Origin: CAWUKT01 sp963923035
GTDB taxonomy: Bacteria; Bacteroidota; Bacteroidia; J057; JADKCL01
DNA length: 49,421 nt
Direction: 5' to 3'
Assembly (NCBI GenBank): GCA_963923035.1
Contig: CAWUKT010000053.1
Coordinates: 1-49,421 of the forward strand
The position numbers and the translations under genes were made by a program. The notes below the pieces were generated by a model. It saw only the letters and a list, made by a program, of their open reading frames with translations. It was not told where the DNA came from and did not search any database. Of the stretch, positions 28,988-38,152 are shown piece after piece; the stretch's first letter is position 1; every line of letters starts with the position of its first letter.

Positions 28988-29215
28988 CTATATGGCCTGT
29001 GCCCAACCAAAGGGGAAATAACTTGTCTGGTCCCGATCGTCCGGTGAAGTCTTTTTTTCAGCGTCCCTCTTCAATAATCTTTTCACCTCTTCAAATTCCT
29101 GTCTCAGCTTTTCAAGTTTGGCCTTCAATTGGTCGGCAGTGTCCTCCAGCGCATCGAAGTCCGGGCCATCTTCAATGGGGCCATCATCTGGATTTTTATC
29201 GGAGGGGTGTTCCAT
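28988..29215 (-). CDS. Small acidic coiled-coil protein
   Basis: A 75-residue protein starting at ATG 29215. The N-terminal third is very acidic (DKNPDDGPIEDGPDFDALED). The middle is a heptad-like coiled coil (LKAKLEKLRQEFEEVKRLL), followed by a charged KKTSPDD stretch. It is convergent with the helicase gene, with 16 bp between the stop codons. No family recognised. Codon use and amino-acid make-up look coding, but its short length leaves doubt. Confidence 0.55.
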   Translation of the reverse strand: MEHPSDKNPDDGPIEDGPDFDALEDTADQLKAKLEKLRQEFEEVKRLLKRDAEKKTSPDDRDQTSYFPFGWAQAI

Positions 29216-29788
29216 TTTGGGGAAGATTAGGGGTGAAAATGGAATGCCAGACCGATCCTAGCGGACCGAGCCTGGCACCAATCAACAGAGAAACGCGTCC
29301 CGAAGAATGTGGGACATTTAGATAAAAAGGAGATAATTAAAACAGTTAGTCTTTCAAATATGCTTTTCAAAGAATGTCTTCTTTTGTACTCTTCAGGAGC
29401 GGTTGCATGCAATGTGTAGCAAACCGATGCACTTGCGCAGCTTGAACACCTCAAATCGACTCAGTGCCGCTAACAAGATGAAACAAAGGTATGGCATCTT
29501 ACCGGTTACCGAAATCTTTTTTTTCTACAAAATGTCTTTGATAACTGGTTATTTTGGCCCCCATTTAAGGTTTAAGCATCTATAAATCAGTCCTGTATGG
29601 GTTTTTATTTATTGCGCTGGAAACTGAAAATGGCTTTCAGGAAAAATTTATCTTTTTTGGAAACCAAACATATCCAAAAGAGATACAAAACGTCATCTTA
29701 CCAATCTTAAATTATTGCAAGACAGTAATTTATATATTATTAGGCAAATGGGGACGGGCGTTGTAAATTCCTGAAATAATTTTTTTGC
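29216..29788. other. AT-rich intergenic region, no gene
   Basis: A 573-bp gap, clearly richer in A and T than the flanking helicase gene. No reading frame here looks coding. It holds a run of eight or more T at about 29517, the 12-mer gttaccgaaatc (29505-29516), and a promoter-like TTG-N17-TATTATTAGG near 29715-29744. It marks the left edge of an AT-richer island that runs to about 32040. Confidence 0.6.
29715..29744 (+). promoter_or_regulatory. Possible promoter of the MBL-fold gene
   Basis: TTG at 29715-29717, a 17-nt spacer, then TATTATTAGG (29735-29744), 45 nt ahead of the ATG at 29789. The 10-mer and spacing are identical to those upstream of the subtilisin gene (19074-19103). The fit to the Bacteroidota TAnnTTTG element is only partial. 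Confidence 0.3.
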
Positions 29789-30481
29789 ATGGACATCAAA
29801 TTTGTTGGAACCGGCGGTCCCTTCGATGTAGGGCTGGGAAATTCAGCGGCCATTGTTTCCCTGGGCCAACAAAAACTCCTCCTTGATTGCGGCCATGCAG
29901 TTTTTCCGCGTTTATTGGAACAAAACATCGCCCACGAAATTGACGGCGTATTCATCAGCCATTTCCACGATGACCATATCGGAAGCCTTTCTTCCCTCGT
30001 GATTTACCATACTTACATTATGGGCCTGGATCCCTTGCCCATCTATGTTCCGACTGCGGAGTTTGGCCAGAAGGTCATGGATTTTCTGGAATTCTCTCTC
30101 GGAAAATCAACAGAAAGGGTACAAATCGTGGTAGATGGACTTGAAGGTCGTGTATATTATATAGATACATTTGGGCAGCATGTATCTAAAATGCAGACGT
30201 GGGCCTTCATTTTCATTGACAACGGACAAAAAATTGCTTACTCGGGGGACTTGGGGCAACCGGAACATTTCTTCAACGAAATCCGTCGGATTGCCGGTCC
30301 GGGCACCACAGTTTTCCATGACGTTTGCTTCAACGCATCCATGCCTGCCCATGCGCATTACAAACAACTGGAAAGCTACGCCTCTGAGTTTGATATATAT
30401 GGTTACCACTGCGACCCCGCCCAGCGCCCGGCGGACCTTCGGCTCAAGCTCGTGGCCGATCACCCCCATTTATTGCTCTGA
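29789..30481 (+). CDS. MBL-fold metallo-hydrolase
   Basis: A 230-residue protein with the beta-lactamase-fold metal motif SHFHDDH (His58, His60, Asp62, His63) and further ligand candidates in YSGDLGQ (Asp of the GDL turn) and YHCDP near the C-terminus. The beginning, MDIKFVGTGGPFDVGLGNSA, matches the ribonuclease Z / phosphodiesterase-like branch, which cleaves RNA, cyclic nucleotides or other phosphodiesters. At 230 residues it is shorter than tRNase Z (about 300), so I do not call it rnz. Its 3' end overlaps the convergent glycosyltransferase gene by 12 bp. Base composition is AT-richer than most of the window. Confidence 0.85.
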   Translation: MDIKFVGTGGPFDVGLGNSAAIVSLGQQKLLLDCGHAVFPRLLEQNIAHEIDGVFISHFHDDHIGSLSSLVIYHTYIMGLDPLPIYVPTAEFGQKVMDFLEFSLGKSTERVQIVVDGLEGRVYYIDTFGQHVSKMQTWAFIFIDNGQKIAYSGDLGQPEHFFNEIRRIAGPGTTVFHDVCFNASMPAHAHYKQLESYASEFDIYGYHCDPAQRPADLRLKLVADHPHLLL

Positions 30482-31966
30482 ACGCATATAAATCCACTGG
30501 TGATAGGGATAGCCCCGGCGATTCGAAAAGATGCGAACCAATTGGTACCTGCTGAACCGGGCGTCCGACTGGATATGCTCCGCCTCCTCGATATAGCGGT
30601 AATCCTCGGCATCGTAACTGGTCATCACTACGGCTTTGGCATTGTGACTGAAAAAATAATCCGCCGCTTCTTCAGGCTGGGGATGTTCGTGGGCTAAAAA
30701 ATGATCGTTGAGGCGGCCAAAATCAACGCAGGGATTGGGAAGAGAATACGGAATCCAACCAGCATCCTGGTAACAGATCACGAGATCGTCCGGTTCGAGC
30801 TGGGTCCGAAGGAATTCCGCCGCTGGTTTCCATTCTTCTTCCATCACCGCCCGATAATTCAGAATGTACCCTCTCGTAGACAAGGCTTTCTGCGCCATGA
30901 TGACCAGGAAGACACCGCCTCCCACCACCAAGGTCCGCCGAATCCATCGCTGTTGAACACTTCCCGGCGTCAATTGGTGCCAGCCCCGATGGAGCCAATG
31001 GCAGCCAACCAGGATCCCGATGCCCAGCAACGGATAAAACATGCGGTCACCATAATTCATGAACAGTTGGCTCCGGCCGTAGCCCACCAGCAGAATTCCA
31101 CCAGAAACGAGTCCGAACAGTACGAGGAATGTTCCTTTAGCATCTCGGGCTGCTTTTTCCTTCATTCCTGCCAACCACACCATCCAGCCGAAACCCATCG
31201 GAAGCGCGAGGTAGAGGGCCACAAATTGGATGAAGGCCTTGATGCTTTCGGGATTGATCCCTGGAAATTGCTTGGCGTAATAGGTATTGGGCAATAAATC
31301 GCCGTAGAATCGGTATCGAAGAAGGATTGTGAAAATGGTAAAAGTAACGGATATCAATAGCCAATAAAACAGGACTTTACGTTGCTGAAAGAGAAACAAA
31401 CCAATCCCGAGGGCCGCAAAAACAAACACGATGCCCTCCGGCCGGGTAAGGATGATTAAAATCGCGCTCAAAGCTCCACCGATGATCATCCCCCAATGTT
31501 GCTTGGTGGCTAGAAGAATGAACATCATCCAAAGGGAAATGAGGGAAGAAAATATATTTGTTTCCAGCCCACTATGTAGATGCATATAAACAATAGGTAT
31601 AGCCAAAAGAACCAGAGTCGGTAGTAATTCCCATCCTTGGCGCATCCCCATTTGTCGCGCAATGATGACCAAGCACAAAATATTGATCAATAAGAAGTTG
31701 AGATTGATAAAGTCAATCCATACTTCAATGGTGTTTTGGGAAAACAAAGAGGCAATCAAGGGGAGCAAATGACCCGTATATCCTTCTACCCGGTCACTGT
31801 CCGGATGCCAAACCAAGCCTTGTCCATCCGCGAAGTTTTGGGCGTACTGATAACTGATATAGGCATCGTCCACCGTCCAATTCGGGATAAGCGTCATCCC
31901 CAGAATCAGCATTCCAATTGCCAATCCGCCCCCGATTATCAGCCTTTTTGAACCTGAAAGGACCAT
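30470..31966 (-). CDS. GT-C type polytopic membrane glycosyltransferase
   Basis: A 498-residue protein with about ten membrane segments. After the first one comes DDAYISYQYAQNFADGQG and then EGYTGHLLPL, the arrangement known from AftB-like and other GT-C enzymes that use a polyprenyl-phosphate sugar on the outer face of the membrane. The C-terminal third (from about residue 375) is soluble. I used ATG 31966; a TTG nine bases upstream (31975) is possible. The gene lies in the AT-richer island and ends inside the convergent MBL-fold gene (12-bp overlap). Acceptor and sugar are unknown. Confidence 0.82.
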   Translation of the reverse strand: MVLSGSKRLIIGGGLAIGMLILGMTLIPNWTVDDAYISYQYAQNFADGQGLVWHPDSDRVEGYTGHLLPLIASLFSQNTIEVWIDFINLNFLLINILCLVIIARQMGMRQGWELLPTLVLLAIPIVYMHLHSGLETNIFSSLISLWMMFILLATKQHWGMIIGGALSAILIILTRPEGIVFVFAALGIGLFLFQQRKVLFYWLLISVTFTIFTILLRYRFYGDLLPNTYYAKQFPGINPESIKAFIQFVALYLALPMGFGWMVWLAGMKEKAARDAKGTFLVLFGLVSGGILLVGYGRSQLFMNYGDRMFYPLLGIGILVGCHWLHRGWHQLTPGSVQQRWIRRTLVVGGGVFLVIMAQKALSTRGYILNYRAVMEEEWKPAAEFLRTQLEPDDLVICYQDAGWIPYSLPNPCVDFGRLNDHFLAHEHPQPEEAADYFFSHNAKAVVMTSYDAEDYRYIEEAEHIQSDARFSRYQLVRIFSNRRGYPYHQWIYMRSEQ

Positions 31967-32176
31967 TTTCCCCAAGATGCAGTTTCATCCGTTGAAATCA
32001 AATCCCCATTCACAGTTACCGAAATCGCCCTCTATTCAAGCGAAGTGATTTGATGCGAGGATTATTTAAAGTCCTGTTTTACAGTTGGTTGGGGTGGTTT
32101 AAAGAGAAATGGATCGCCTTCGGGCCAAGGGTGGATTGAGTGAAATGAATCGATTTGCAGTTACCATTCGGGAAAA

Positions 32177-32214
32177 TTGTCCAGCCAACTCCGGCAATTG
32201 TTTTTTTAGATTTG
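32177..32214 (+). promoter_or_regulatory. Possible recJ promoter
   Basis: TAGATTTG at 32207-32214 matches the Bacteroidota -7 consensus TAnnTTTG exactly and ends 23 bp before the recJ ATG. The best TTG upstream (32177-32179) is 27 nt away, longer than the usual 17-23, so the assignment is tentative. Confidence 0.35.
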
Positions 32215-32237
32215 CCCCAGAACAATGAAATGCAGCG

Positions 32238-33962
32238 ATGTTGAGATGGATCGACAAAGAAGAAAAGCAGGTAGACCTTGTGGAAGGTTTGGCCCGGCAA
32301 TTGGCGGGTAAGGACGCGTTTCCAATTGCCATCGCCAATATTCTCTTCCAACGGGGGTTTGACTCCTTTGACCGGGTACGCGAATTTTTGCGTCCGGATC
32401 GGGAAGCGCTGCATTCTCCATGGGGATTGAAGGGAATGGAAGAAGCAGTGGAACGAATTGTGAGGGCCGTTGTGTCGCAGGAAAAAGTGCTCATTTACGG
32501 CGATTATGACGTTGATGGGACCACTTCGGTGTCGCTGCTGAAGTTGTTTCTGAAGGATTGGGGCATTGAGGCCGATTATTATATCCCTGACCGCTACAAG
32601 GAAGGCTATGGCATTTCATTCGAAGGCATGCACTTTGCCGCCCAGGCGGGCTATCAGCTGGTCATTGCCTTGGACTGTGGGACCAAGGCATTGGACAAGG
32701 CGCGTTTCGCGCGGATGCGCGGCATCGATCTGATCATCGTGGACCACCACACCCCCGGCGAAGAATTGCCCTTGTGCGAAGCGATGGTCAATCCTTTCCA
32801 GGCGGGATGCAGCTATCCCGACCACGCGCTCAGCGCCTGCGGACTCACCTTGAAATTGACCCAGGCCCTCAACGAACGCTTTCGGACGGTCGTCGAGCTG
32901 ACCCCGCCTGAGGCGGGTTACGATCCGTTTGACCACTACGCCGACCTCGTCACCCTCAGCATCGCCTGCGACCTCGTTCCCATCACCGGCGAAAACCGCA
33001 CCATCGCGAGCTTTGGCATCGCCAAAATAAAAACGGCGCCCTTGCCCGGAATCGCGGCCCTCATGTCGCTCTCCGAGCACGAACGCTCCTGGAACATCGG
33101 CGATTTGGTTTTTTTCCTGGGCCCCCGCATCAACAGCGCCGGCCGCCTGCGCCACGCCAAGGCCGCCGTCCAGCTCCTCCTCGGCGATCCCGAGGAACGC
33201 GATGAGTTTGCCGCAGCCCTCCACCGCTTCAACGAGGAGCGCCGCAACCTTGACAAGGCCATCACCGATGAGGCCCTCGCAATGATCAAGCAGGATCCCC
33301 AGGGCGCCCAACGGGCCGCTACGGTTCTGTACCAGGAGACCTGGCACAAGGGCGTAATTGGCATTGTGGCGTCCCGCGTGGTGGAGCATTACCACCGCCC
33401 CACGATTCTATTGACCCGGGACGAGAACAATTGGGTGGGTTCCGGCCGGAGCGTGCCCGGATTTGATCTGTACGAAGCCATTTTGGCCTGCCAGGAGCAT
33501 ACCGTCCGGTTCGGTGGCCACAAATATGCCGCCGGGATTACCCTGCGCGACGAGCAATTGTCAGAATTTGAGAAGGAGTTTGAGCGCATCGTGGCCGAAC
33601 GTATTACCCCCGAGCAGAAGATTCCCATTCTTGAAATCGCCCACCGGATCCATTTCAAGGACATTACCCCCAAATTCATCCAGATGCTTCAGTTGCTGGC
33701 TCCATTTGGTCCCGGCAATCCCGAGCCTGTATTTCTGACGGAGGAAGTCACGGTGCAGGATTACCGGATCCTCAAAAAAGACCATATTCGATTGACGCTC
33801 TTCAAAGATGGAATCCGGTTTGAGGCCATTGGCTTTAACCTGGCTGAGAGGTGGCACGAGGTCAATTCAATCAATCTCCACGTGGCTTTTCAGCCTGGAA
33901 TCAAGACTTGGCGGGGGAGAAGTTTTGTCCAGCTAAGGCTCAAAGATTTTAAAGCGGTATGA
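32238..33962 (+). CDS. recJ: Single-stranded-DNA-specific exonuclease RecJ
   Basis: A 574-residue protein, the normal RecJ length. DHH phosphoesterase motifs are complete: YGDYDVDG (87-94), ALDCG, VDHH (168-171) and, in the DHHA1 half, FLGPRINSAGRL, GVIGIVASRV and FGGHKYAAG. RecJ degrades single-stranded DNA 5' to 3' in gap repair, RecFOR recombination and mismatch repair. The last ~100 residues form the OB-like C-terminal domain (LAPFGPGNPEPVF). Start chosen at ATG 32238. The gene is divergent from the GT-C gene, with 271 bp between them. Confidence 0.96.
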   Translation: MLRWIDKEEKQVDLVEGLARQLAGKDAFPIAIANILFQRGFDSFDRVREFLRPDREALHSPWGLKGMEEAVERIVRAVVSQEKVLIYGDYDVDGTTSVSLLKLFLKDWGIEADYYIPDRYKEGYGISFEGMHFAAQAGYQLVIALDCGTKALDKARFARMRGIDLIIVDHHTPGEELPLCEAMVNPFQAGCSYPDHALSACGLTLKLTQALNERFRTVVELTPPEAGYDPFDHYADLVTLSIACDLVPITGENRTIASFGIAKIKTAPLPGIAALMSLSEHERSWNIGDLVFFLGPRINSAGRLRHAKAAVQLLLGDPEERDEFAAALHRFNEERRNLDKAITDEALAMIKQDPQGAQRAATVLYQETWHKGVIGIVASRVVEHYHRPTILLTRDENNWVGSGRSVPGFDLYEAILACQEHTVRFGGHKYAAGITLRDEQLSEFEKEFERIVAERITPEQKIPILEIAHRIHFKDITPKFIQMLQLLAPFGPGNPEPVFLTEEVTVQDYRILKKDHIRLTLFKDGIRFEAIGFNLAERWHEVNSINLHVAFQPGIKTWRGRSFVQLRLKDFKAV

Positions 33963-34084
33963 TGGCAAAAGTGTACCCTGATTTACATTCAGCGCCGGAA
34001 AAGGCCCCCCGCAGTCATCCAATTTTCCCTATATTGTCAGTTGGACAGAAATCAAGACTGCAAATAGTGTCTATGGGGTCTTCA

Positions 34085-36757
34085 ATGGGAAAATACCTTC
34101 TGCTTTGCCTGGTCGGACTGTTGGTGACGCGCACCCAGCTCCACTCCCAATTCCTGTTTTGGGACTACTACAATATACTGGATGAGAGCCGGGAATCGGG
34201 CTCGCGTCCGGACATGGTCGTGGACGGAATGGGCATGAAGCACATCGTGTACTGGCATTCTACCGAGGACCGGGCGATTTACATGCAGGAGCAATCGGAT
34301 GGTACGTACCTCCGCGAGTATATCCAGTCGTCGACCTCCAATGGCTATGTGGTCAATATTGCATTGGATGCGAATGATTTGCCCCATGTTGTGTTCATGG
34401 AAAACAACAATGGGCTCGCCGAATACCGGTACGGCTACCGGGTCGGTCCGGACAGTTGGGTGGTCGAATCGATTCCCAACGATCCCGTGAAGGGCTGGGG
34501 CGGCTATGGCCCGAACTCCCCTACTGTTTCCAGTGATCGGGTCCAGCATACGGCCGACATCCTGATCGAGGCCGATGGCACTCCCCAAATTGTCTTTTTC
34601 GATGGCTGGGTCAGTCCCACTGCGTTTCCCCTCTGCAATGCCGCCAGCAACTACGAATTTGAGATGATCCAGGCGACCAAGAAAGCCGGTCTTTGGGTGG
34701 TCAGGAGCTTCGGAGAAATCGCCGACAACAACAACAGTTGCGGCGATCCCAACGCCACCACTTTCCCGTTGCCGAACGGGGACCGCTACGGAGAATTCCC
34801 TCAGATCATCCAGAAAAGCGACGGTTCGCTCGAAGTATTTTGCCACAGTCGCTACAACAACCATATCCTCCGCTACCAATCAACGCTGAACGATACCACC
34901 TGGGCGCTCTCCCAGACCGATAGCATGGCCAATCAAATCGACTTTGCGAATTGGTTCTGGGCCACGGTGTTTTTCACCTTCCAGGGCATTTCGGCGGAGG
35001 TGGATGCGAACGACGATGTCCACATGGTCTACGGAAGCTCATTTGAATACGGAGACAATTTCTTTGGCCTTCAAAGCACCAATATCCTCACCTACGCCAA
35101 GGTCGTCGGGGACGATTCCGTCTATTATCATCCCTTTGGGACCGATGGATCGTATACCTACCGGCCCTATTCGGATATTGCGATTTGGGGCACGGACACC
35201 ATTGGCATTGTGTATTCCGACCTGACCACCTTCGAATTGCAATCGTGGATTTCCTACGACGGCGGATTCTCCTTCACCCAATCCAAGATTTTGGATTACC
35301 TCGGATCGGCGCGCTCGCCCATCGTGTGCGACGGCGATTCGTTTTACATCGCTTATTACGATTCCCGGGTAGACGGTTTGTTCATGGCGAGCCAACACCT
35401 GCCCGATACTGGTGGGGTCCCGATGGATTGGCAGATCCGGAGCATCACCCAAAGTCAAAACCACGGCGAATCTTTTGATGGAGTATTTGTGCCGTTTGGA
35501 GGCGATACCGTCAGCCATTTGGCTTTCAACGACGGTTTCAGCGGGGCCTTGTACTACGCCAATGGCAGTCAGTCCGGAAGTTGGAGTTTCTCCATTGATA
35601 CGCTGGAGGCACCCGGATCGGGTGCCCGCGCCATTTCCAATGCGGTTTCGACCGGAGAGACCCCGGTTGTCGCTTACGTGAGTGGCGATGAAGGCGCGGC
35701 CCGATTGGCCACCCTGGACCAGGGAGCATGGTCCTTCGAGACCGTGGGCGACAGCGCCAACGCGACCTTTACCGATGTGGCCATCTCCGCGTTGGATACC
35801 ATTCACCTGGCCTATTACGACGCTAACCGCCAGTGTTTGCGGTACCAGCACCGCCACATCAACGATCCGGTTTGGATCCGCGATTCCGTGGACTGCGATA
35901 CCCTGCCCATCGGAGAGCATCCGAGCATCGCTTTGAACGGGGAAACCCCGCACATCGCCTATTTTGATGCCTCCGGTTTACAACTGAAATATGCCTTCCG
36001 CGATCCCATTTCGCGGATGTGGGTGACCGATACGGTAATTACGTCATTGTCCTCCCCCGTCGGTAAGTTCAACTCGTTGAAATTGACCAGTACGGGGCTG
36101 CCCAAGATCGCAACGCTGGACGAGCAGCGGACCCATGTGGTCCTGGCGGAGCAAGATGCGTCCGGTGTCTGGACCGTTTCCGACGTGGACACCGCCGAGG
36201 TGACCAATCTGGGCCGTCCCATGGACCTGGTCATCGACCAATTCGACAATGTCTGGATCGCTTACAATTACAACCAGAACATTGACCGGGTCAAATTATT
36301 GCACCGGGACAGCCAGTGGCGGGAGGTCGCGGTCGGTTCGACCGGGCAGATTGCCAATGAATTCCACTTTGAGATCATAGGTGGAGATTTATATTTGGCG
36401 GGGAAGAAAAATGAGCCGCAGAATACTGGCCTGGCCATGTTGGCGTCACCGGGTGGGGTATTTGTGGAACAAACCGAACCGCAGCCGTCGGCGCCGGAGG
36501 TCATTGTGAAGGCCTTTCCCAATCCATTTTCCGAATCCACCACCTTCCGATTTGAATTGTCCCAACCCCAGCAAATCAACATGTCCATTTTTGATTTACA
36601 CGGCCGGGAACTGGTGCGGGTGCTTGAGCAACAGAAACTTTCCTCGGGCGTGACCGAAGTGAATTTTGAGGGAAATGGGCTTTCCCCGGGTATATATTTG
36701 GCGGTGGTGGAAAATGGCCAATCAAAGTTCATCCAAAAACTGATTGTGAGCAATTGA
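34085..36757 (+). CDS. T9SS-secreted propeller-like repeat protein
   Basis: An 890-residue protein with a signal peptide (KYLLLCLVGLLVTRTQLHS). The body consists of sialidase/BNR-like repeats in which a short blade phrase recurs, such as GMKHIVYWHSTEDRAIY, DLPHVVFMENNNGLAEYRY, DTIHLAYYDANRQCLRYQ and ETPHIAYFDASGLQLKYAF. This points to one or two beta-propellers. The tail (KAFPNPFSESTTFRF ... LSPGIYLAVVENGQ) is a T9SS type A sorting domain, so it should be a secreted or surface protein. Ligand unknown. The frame is open upstream to 33959, overlapping recJ, but the signal peptide marks the start at ATG 34085 (or 34073, in frame). Confidence 0.87.
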   Translation: MGKYLLLCLVGLLVTRTQLHSQFLFWDYYNILDESRESGSRPDMVVDGMGMKHIVYWHSTEDRAIYMQEQSDGTYLREYIQSSTSNGYVVNIALDANDLPHVVFMENNNGLAEYRYGYRVGPDSWVVESIPNDPVKGWGGYGPNSPTVSSDRVQHTADILIEADGTPQIVFFDGWVSPTAFPLCNAASNYEFEMIQATKKAGLWVVRSFGEIADNNNSCGDPNATTFPLPNGDRYGEFPQIIQKSDGSLEVFCHSRYNNHILRYQSTLNDTTWALSQTDSMANQIDFANWFWATVFFTFQGISAEVDANDDVHMVYGSSFEYGDNFFGLQSTNILTYAKVVGDDSVYYHPFGTDGSYTYRPYSDIAIWGTDTIGIVYSDLTTFELQSWISYDGGFSFTQSKILDYLGSARSPIVCDGDSFYIAYYDSRVDGLFMASQHLPDTGGVPMDWQIRSITQSQNHGESFDGVFVPFGGDTVSHLAFNDGFSGALYYANGSQSGSWSFSIDTLEAPGSGARAISNAVSTGETPVVAYVSGDEGAARLATLDQGAWSFETVGDSANATFTDVAISALDTIHLAYYDANRQCLRYQHRHINDPVWIRDSVDCDTLPIGEHPSIALNGETPHIAYFDASGLQLKYAFRDPISRMWVTDTVITSLSSPVGKFNSLKLTSTGLPKIATLDEQRTHVVLAEQDASGVWTVSDVDTAEVTNLGRPMDLVIDQFDNVWIAYNYNQNIDRVKLLHRDSQWREVAVGSTGQIANEFHFEIIGGDLYLAGKKNEPQNTGLAMLASPGGVFVEQTEPQPSAPEVIVKAFPNPFSESTTFRFELSQPQQINMSIFDLHGRELVRVLEQQKLSSGVTEVNFEGNGLSPGIYLAVVENGQSKFIQKLIVSN

Positions 36758-36783
36758 TAAACCAACCAAAATGGAGTATTTTG
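36754..36783 (+). promoter_or_regulatory. Possible promoter of the 341-residue T9SS cargo gene
   Basis: TTG at 36754-36756, a 20-nt spacer, then TATTTTG at 36777-36783. This is close to the Bacteroidota TTG-N17-23-TAnnTTTG pattern, lacking one T. The ATG at 36829 is about 45 nt downstream. Confidence 0.35.
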
Positions 36784-36828
36784 CTCCCAAAGGGTCTTAA
36801 CAAAGAATACCGAAATATTTAATCCAGT

Positions 36829-37854
36829 ATGAGAAAAGTACTTTTCCTATTTGCGCTTGTGCTTGCTTACGGAACCAACTGGGGTCAGTACACGATGAAT
36901 TCATCCGATATTTTTGCCATCGGTGAATCCCGTGTTTACAATGCCCTTGATACCACAGGAATTGTGGAAGGAATGGGCGGAACGGGACTTACCTGGGATT
37001 TTTCCGGAGGTACCGTCACCACCCAAACCAGGGTCGTGTCCGTCATCCCGGCTTCCTCTCACCCCGAAGCCGCCGACTACCCGACTTCCACGCACGCCGT
37101 CACGTTTGACAATGGTGAATACTTCTTTTACACCATTGACAGCGATTCCATCATTTTTGATGGTGAAGTCTCCCTGCTGAATTCACCCATCAACTACTCC
37201 ATTAAACCCAAGGTTTTTGCTTATCCGCTCAACCAGAATGACATTCAGCAAGACTCCCTGTACAGTTTCTACAATACTGGGTCCGCTGGTTTCGCCTTCC
37301 GGTTCGGAAATTACAATACTCTCTTCGATGGCTCCGGAACACTGATTCTCCCGGGTGGCATTACCTACAACAACGTCAACCGGACTCTGACCTTCATCGA
37401 AGCCCGTGACTCCTCTCAGGCATTCCCGGTTTTTACCGATATCCAAGTTGCCCGTTATGAGTGGTGGGTACAGGGCGTGACCCTTCCGGTCATGGTCTCT
37501 GAAATCCAGTCTGTATCCGCCAATGGCGGTGCGCCGACGACGACCAAGGAGGTCTTCTTCCTGGATTCCAGCGTGGTGGCCATCGACGATCCGATCCTCG
37601 ATACCCCCATGGAAATCTTCCCCAACCCTGCGACCAACCTGGTCCAGATTCGTTACCAGTTGAATGGCGACAGCGATGTCAGCCTGCGGGTCTTCAACAT
37701 GATGGGCGAAGAAATCTGGCTGCAAAGCGAAGGCGTCCAAATGGCCGGCGAATACAGCTTGCAAATCCCCACCGATCAGCTTTCCCGTGGTGTTTACATG
37801 GTCCAGCTCAACGCGGGCAAAGACTCCCAAACCAAGAAGTTGATACTCAAATAA
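36829..37854 (+). CDS. T9SS-sorted secreted protein of unknown function
   Basis: A 341-residue protein with a signal peptide (VLFLFALVLAYGTNWGQ). The middle part is beta-rich and unlike any family I recognise. It contains GMGGTGLTWDFSGGTV near the start, a phrase common in Bacteroidota secreted proteins. The last ~80 residues form a T9SS type A sorting domain (EIFPNPATNLVQIRY ... SRGVYMVQLNAGKDSQTKK). It lies 71 bp after another T9SS cargo gene and is closed by a strong terminator. Confidence 0.82.
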   Translation: MRKVLFLFALVLAYGTNWGQYTMNSSDIFAIGESRVYNALDTTGIVEGMGGTGLTWDFSGGTVTTQTRVVSVIPASSHPEAADYPTSTHAVTFDNGEYFFYTIDSDSIIFDGEVSLLNSPINYSIKPKVFAYPLNQNDIQQDSLYSFYNTGSAGFAFRFGNYNTLFDGSGTLILPGGITYNNVNRTLTFIEARDSSQAFPVFTDIQVARYEWWVQGVTLPVMVSEIQSVSANGGAPTTTKEVFFLDSSVVAIDDPILDTPMEIFPNPATNLVQIRYQLNGDSDVSLRVFNMMGEEIWLQSEGVQMAGEYSLQIPTDQLSRGVYMVQLNAGKDSQTKKLILK

Positions 37855-37880
37855 TCGAAACAAAACAGAACTTTGATACA

Positions 37881-37910
37881 ATGCGGGGGCTTCGGTCCCC
37901 GCATTTTTTG
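37881..37910 (+). terminator. Rho-independent terminator with UUCG tetraloop
   Basis: atgcgggg (37881-37888) pairs with ccccgcat (37897-37904). The stem is extended by a G-T and a C-G pair that close the loop ttcg (37891-37894), and it runs into six T. This very stable C(UUCG)G hairpin ends the T9SS cargo transcript and insulates the following large gene. Confidence 0.92.
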
Positions 37911-38152
37911 TCCCAACACCAACCGTTTCAACCCAAACCTTTCACGCAAGCCCATTTCAATTCTGCATTTCTTTACCCACCCTCTTGATGGAATCACTTT
38001 GATATTCAATTAATTGGGCGCGATTCGAAATGAGCCCTTCCCTGGGTTACGTTGATTATCCACAAGAAAGAATCCGGTATTGACGGAAAATCGGGTATAG
38101 AATTTGTTGACCAGTATTAAATTCTATGTCAGCAATCAAAAATCCTTAACAA

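Noticed and set aside
29227..29454. 75-codon minus-strand open frame in the AT-rich gap
   Set aside because: Composition (many Cys and Ser, no consistent pattern) does not look coding and no neighbour supports it.
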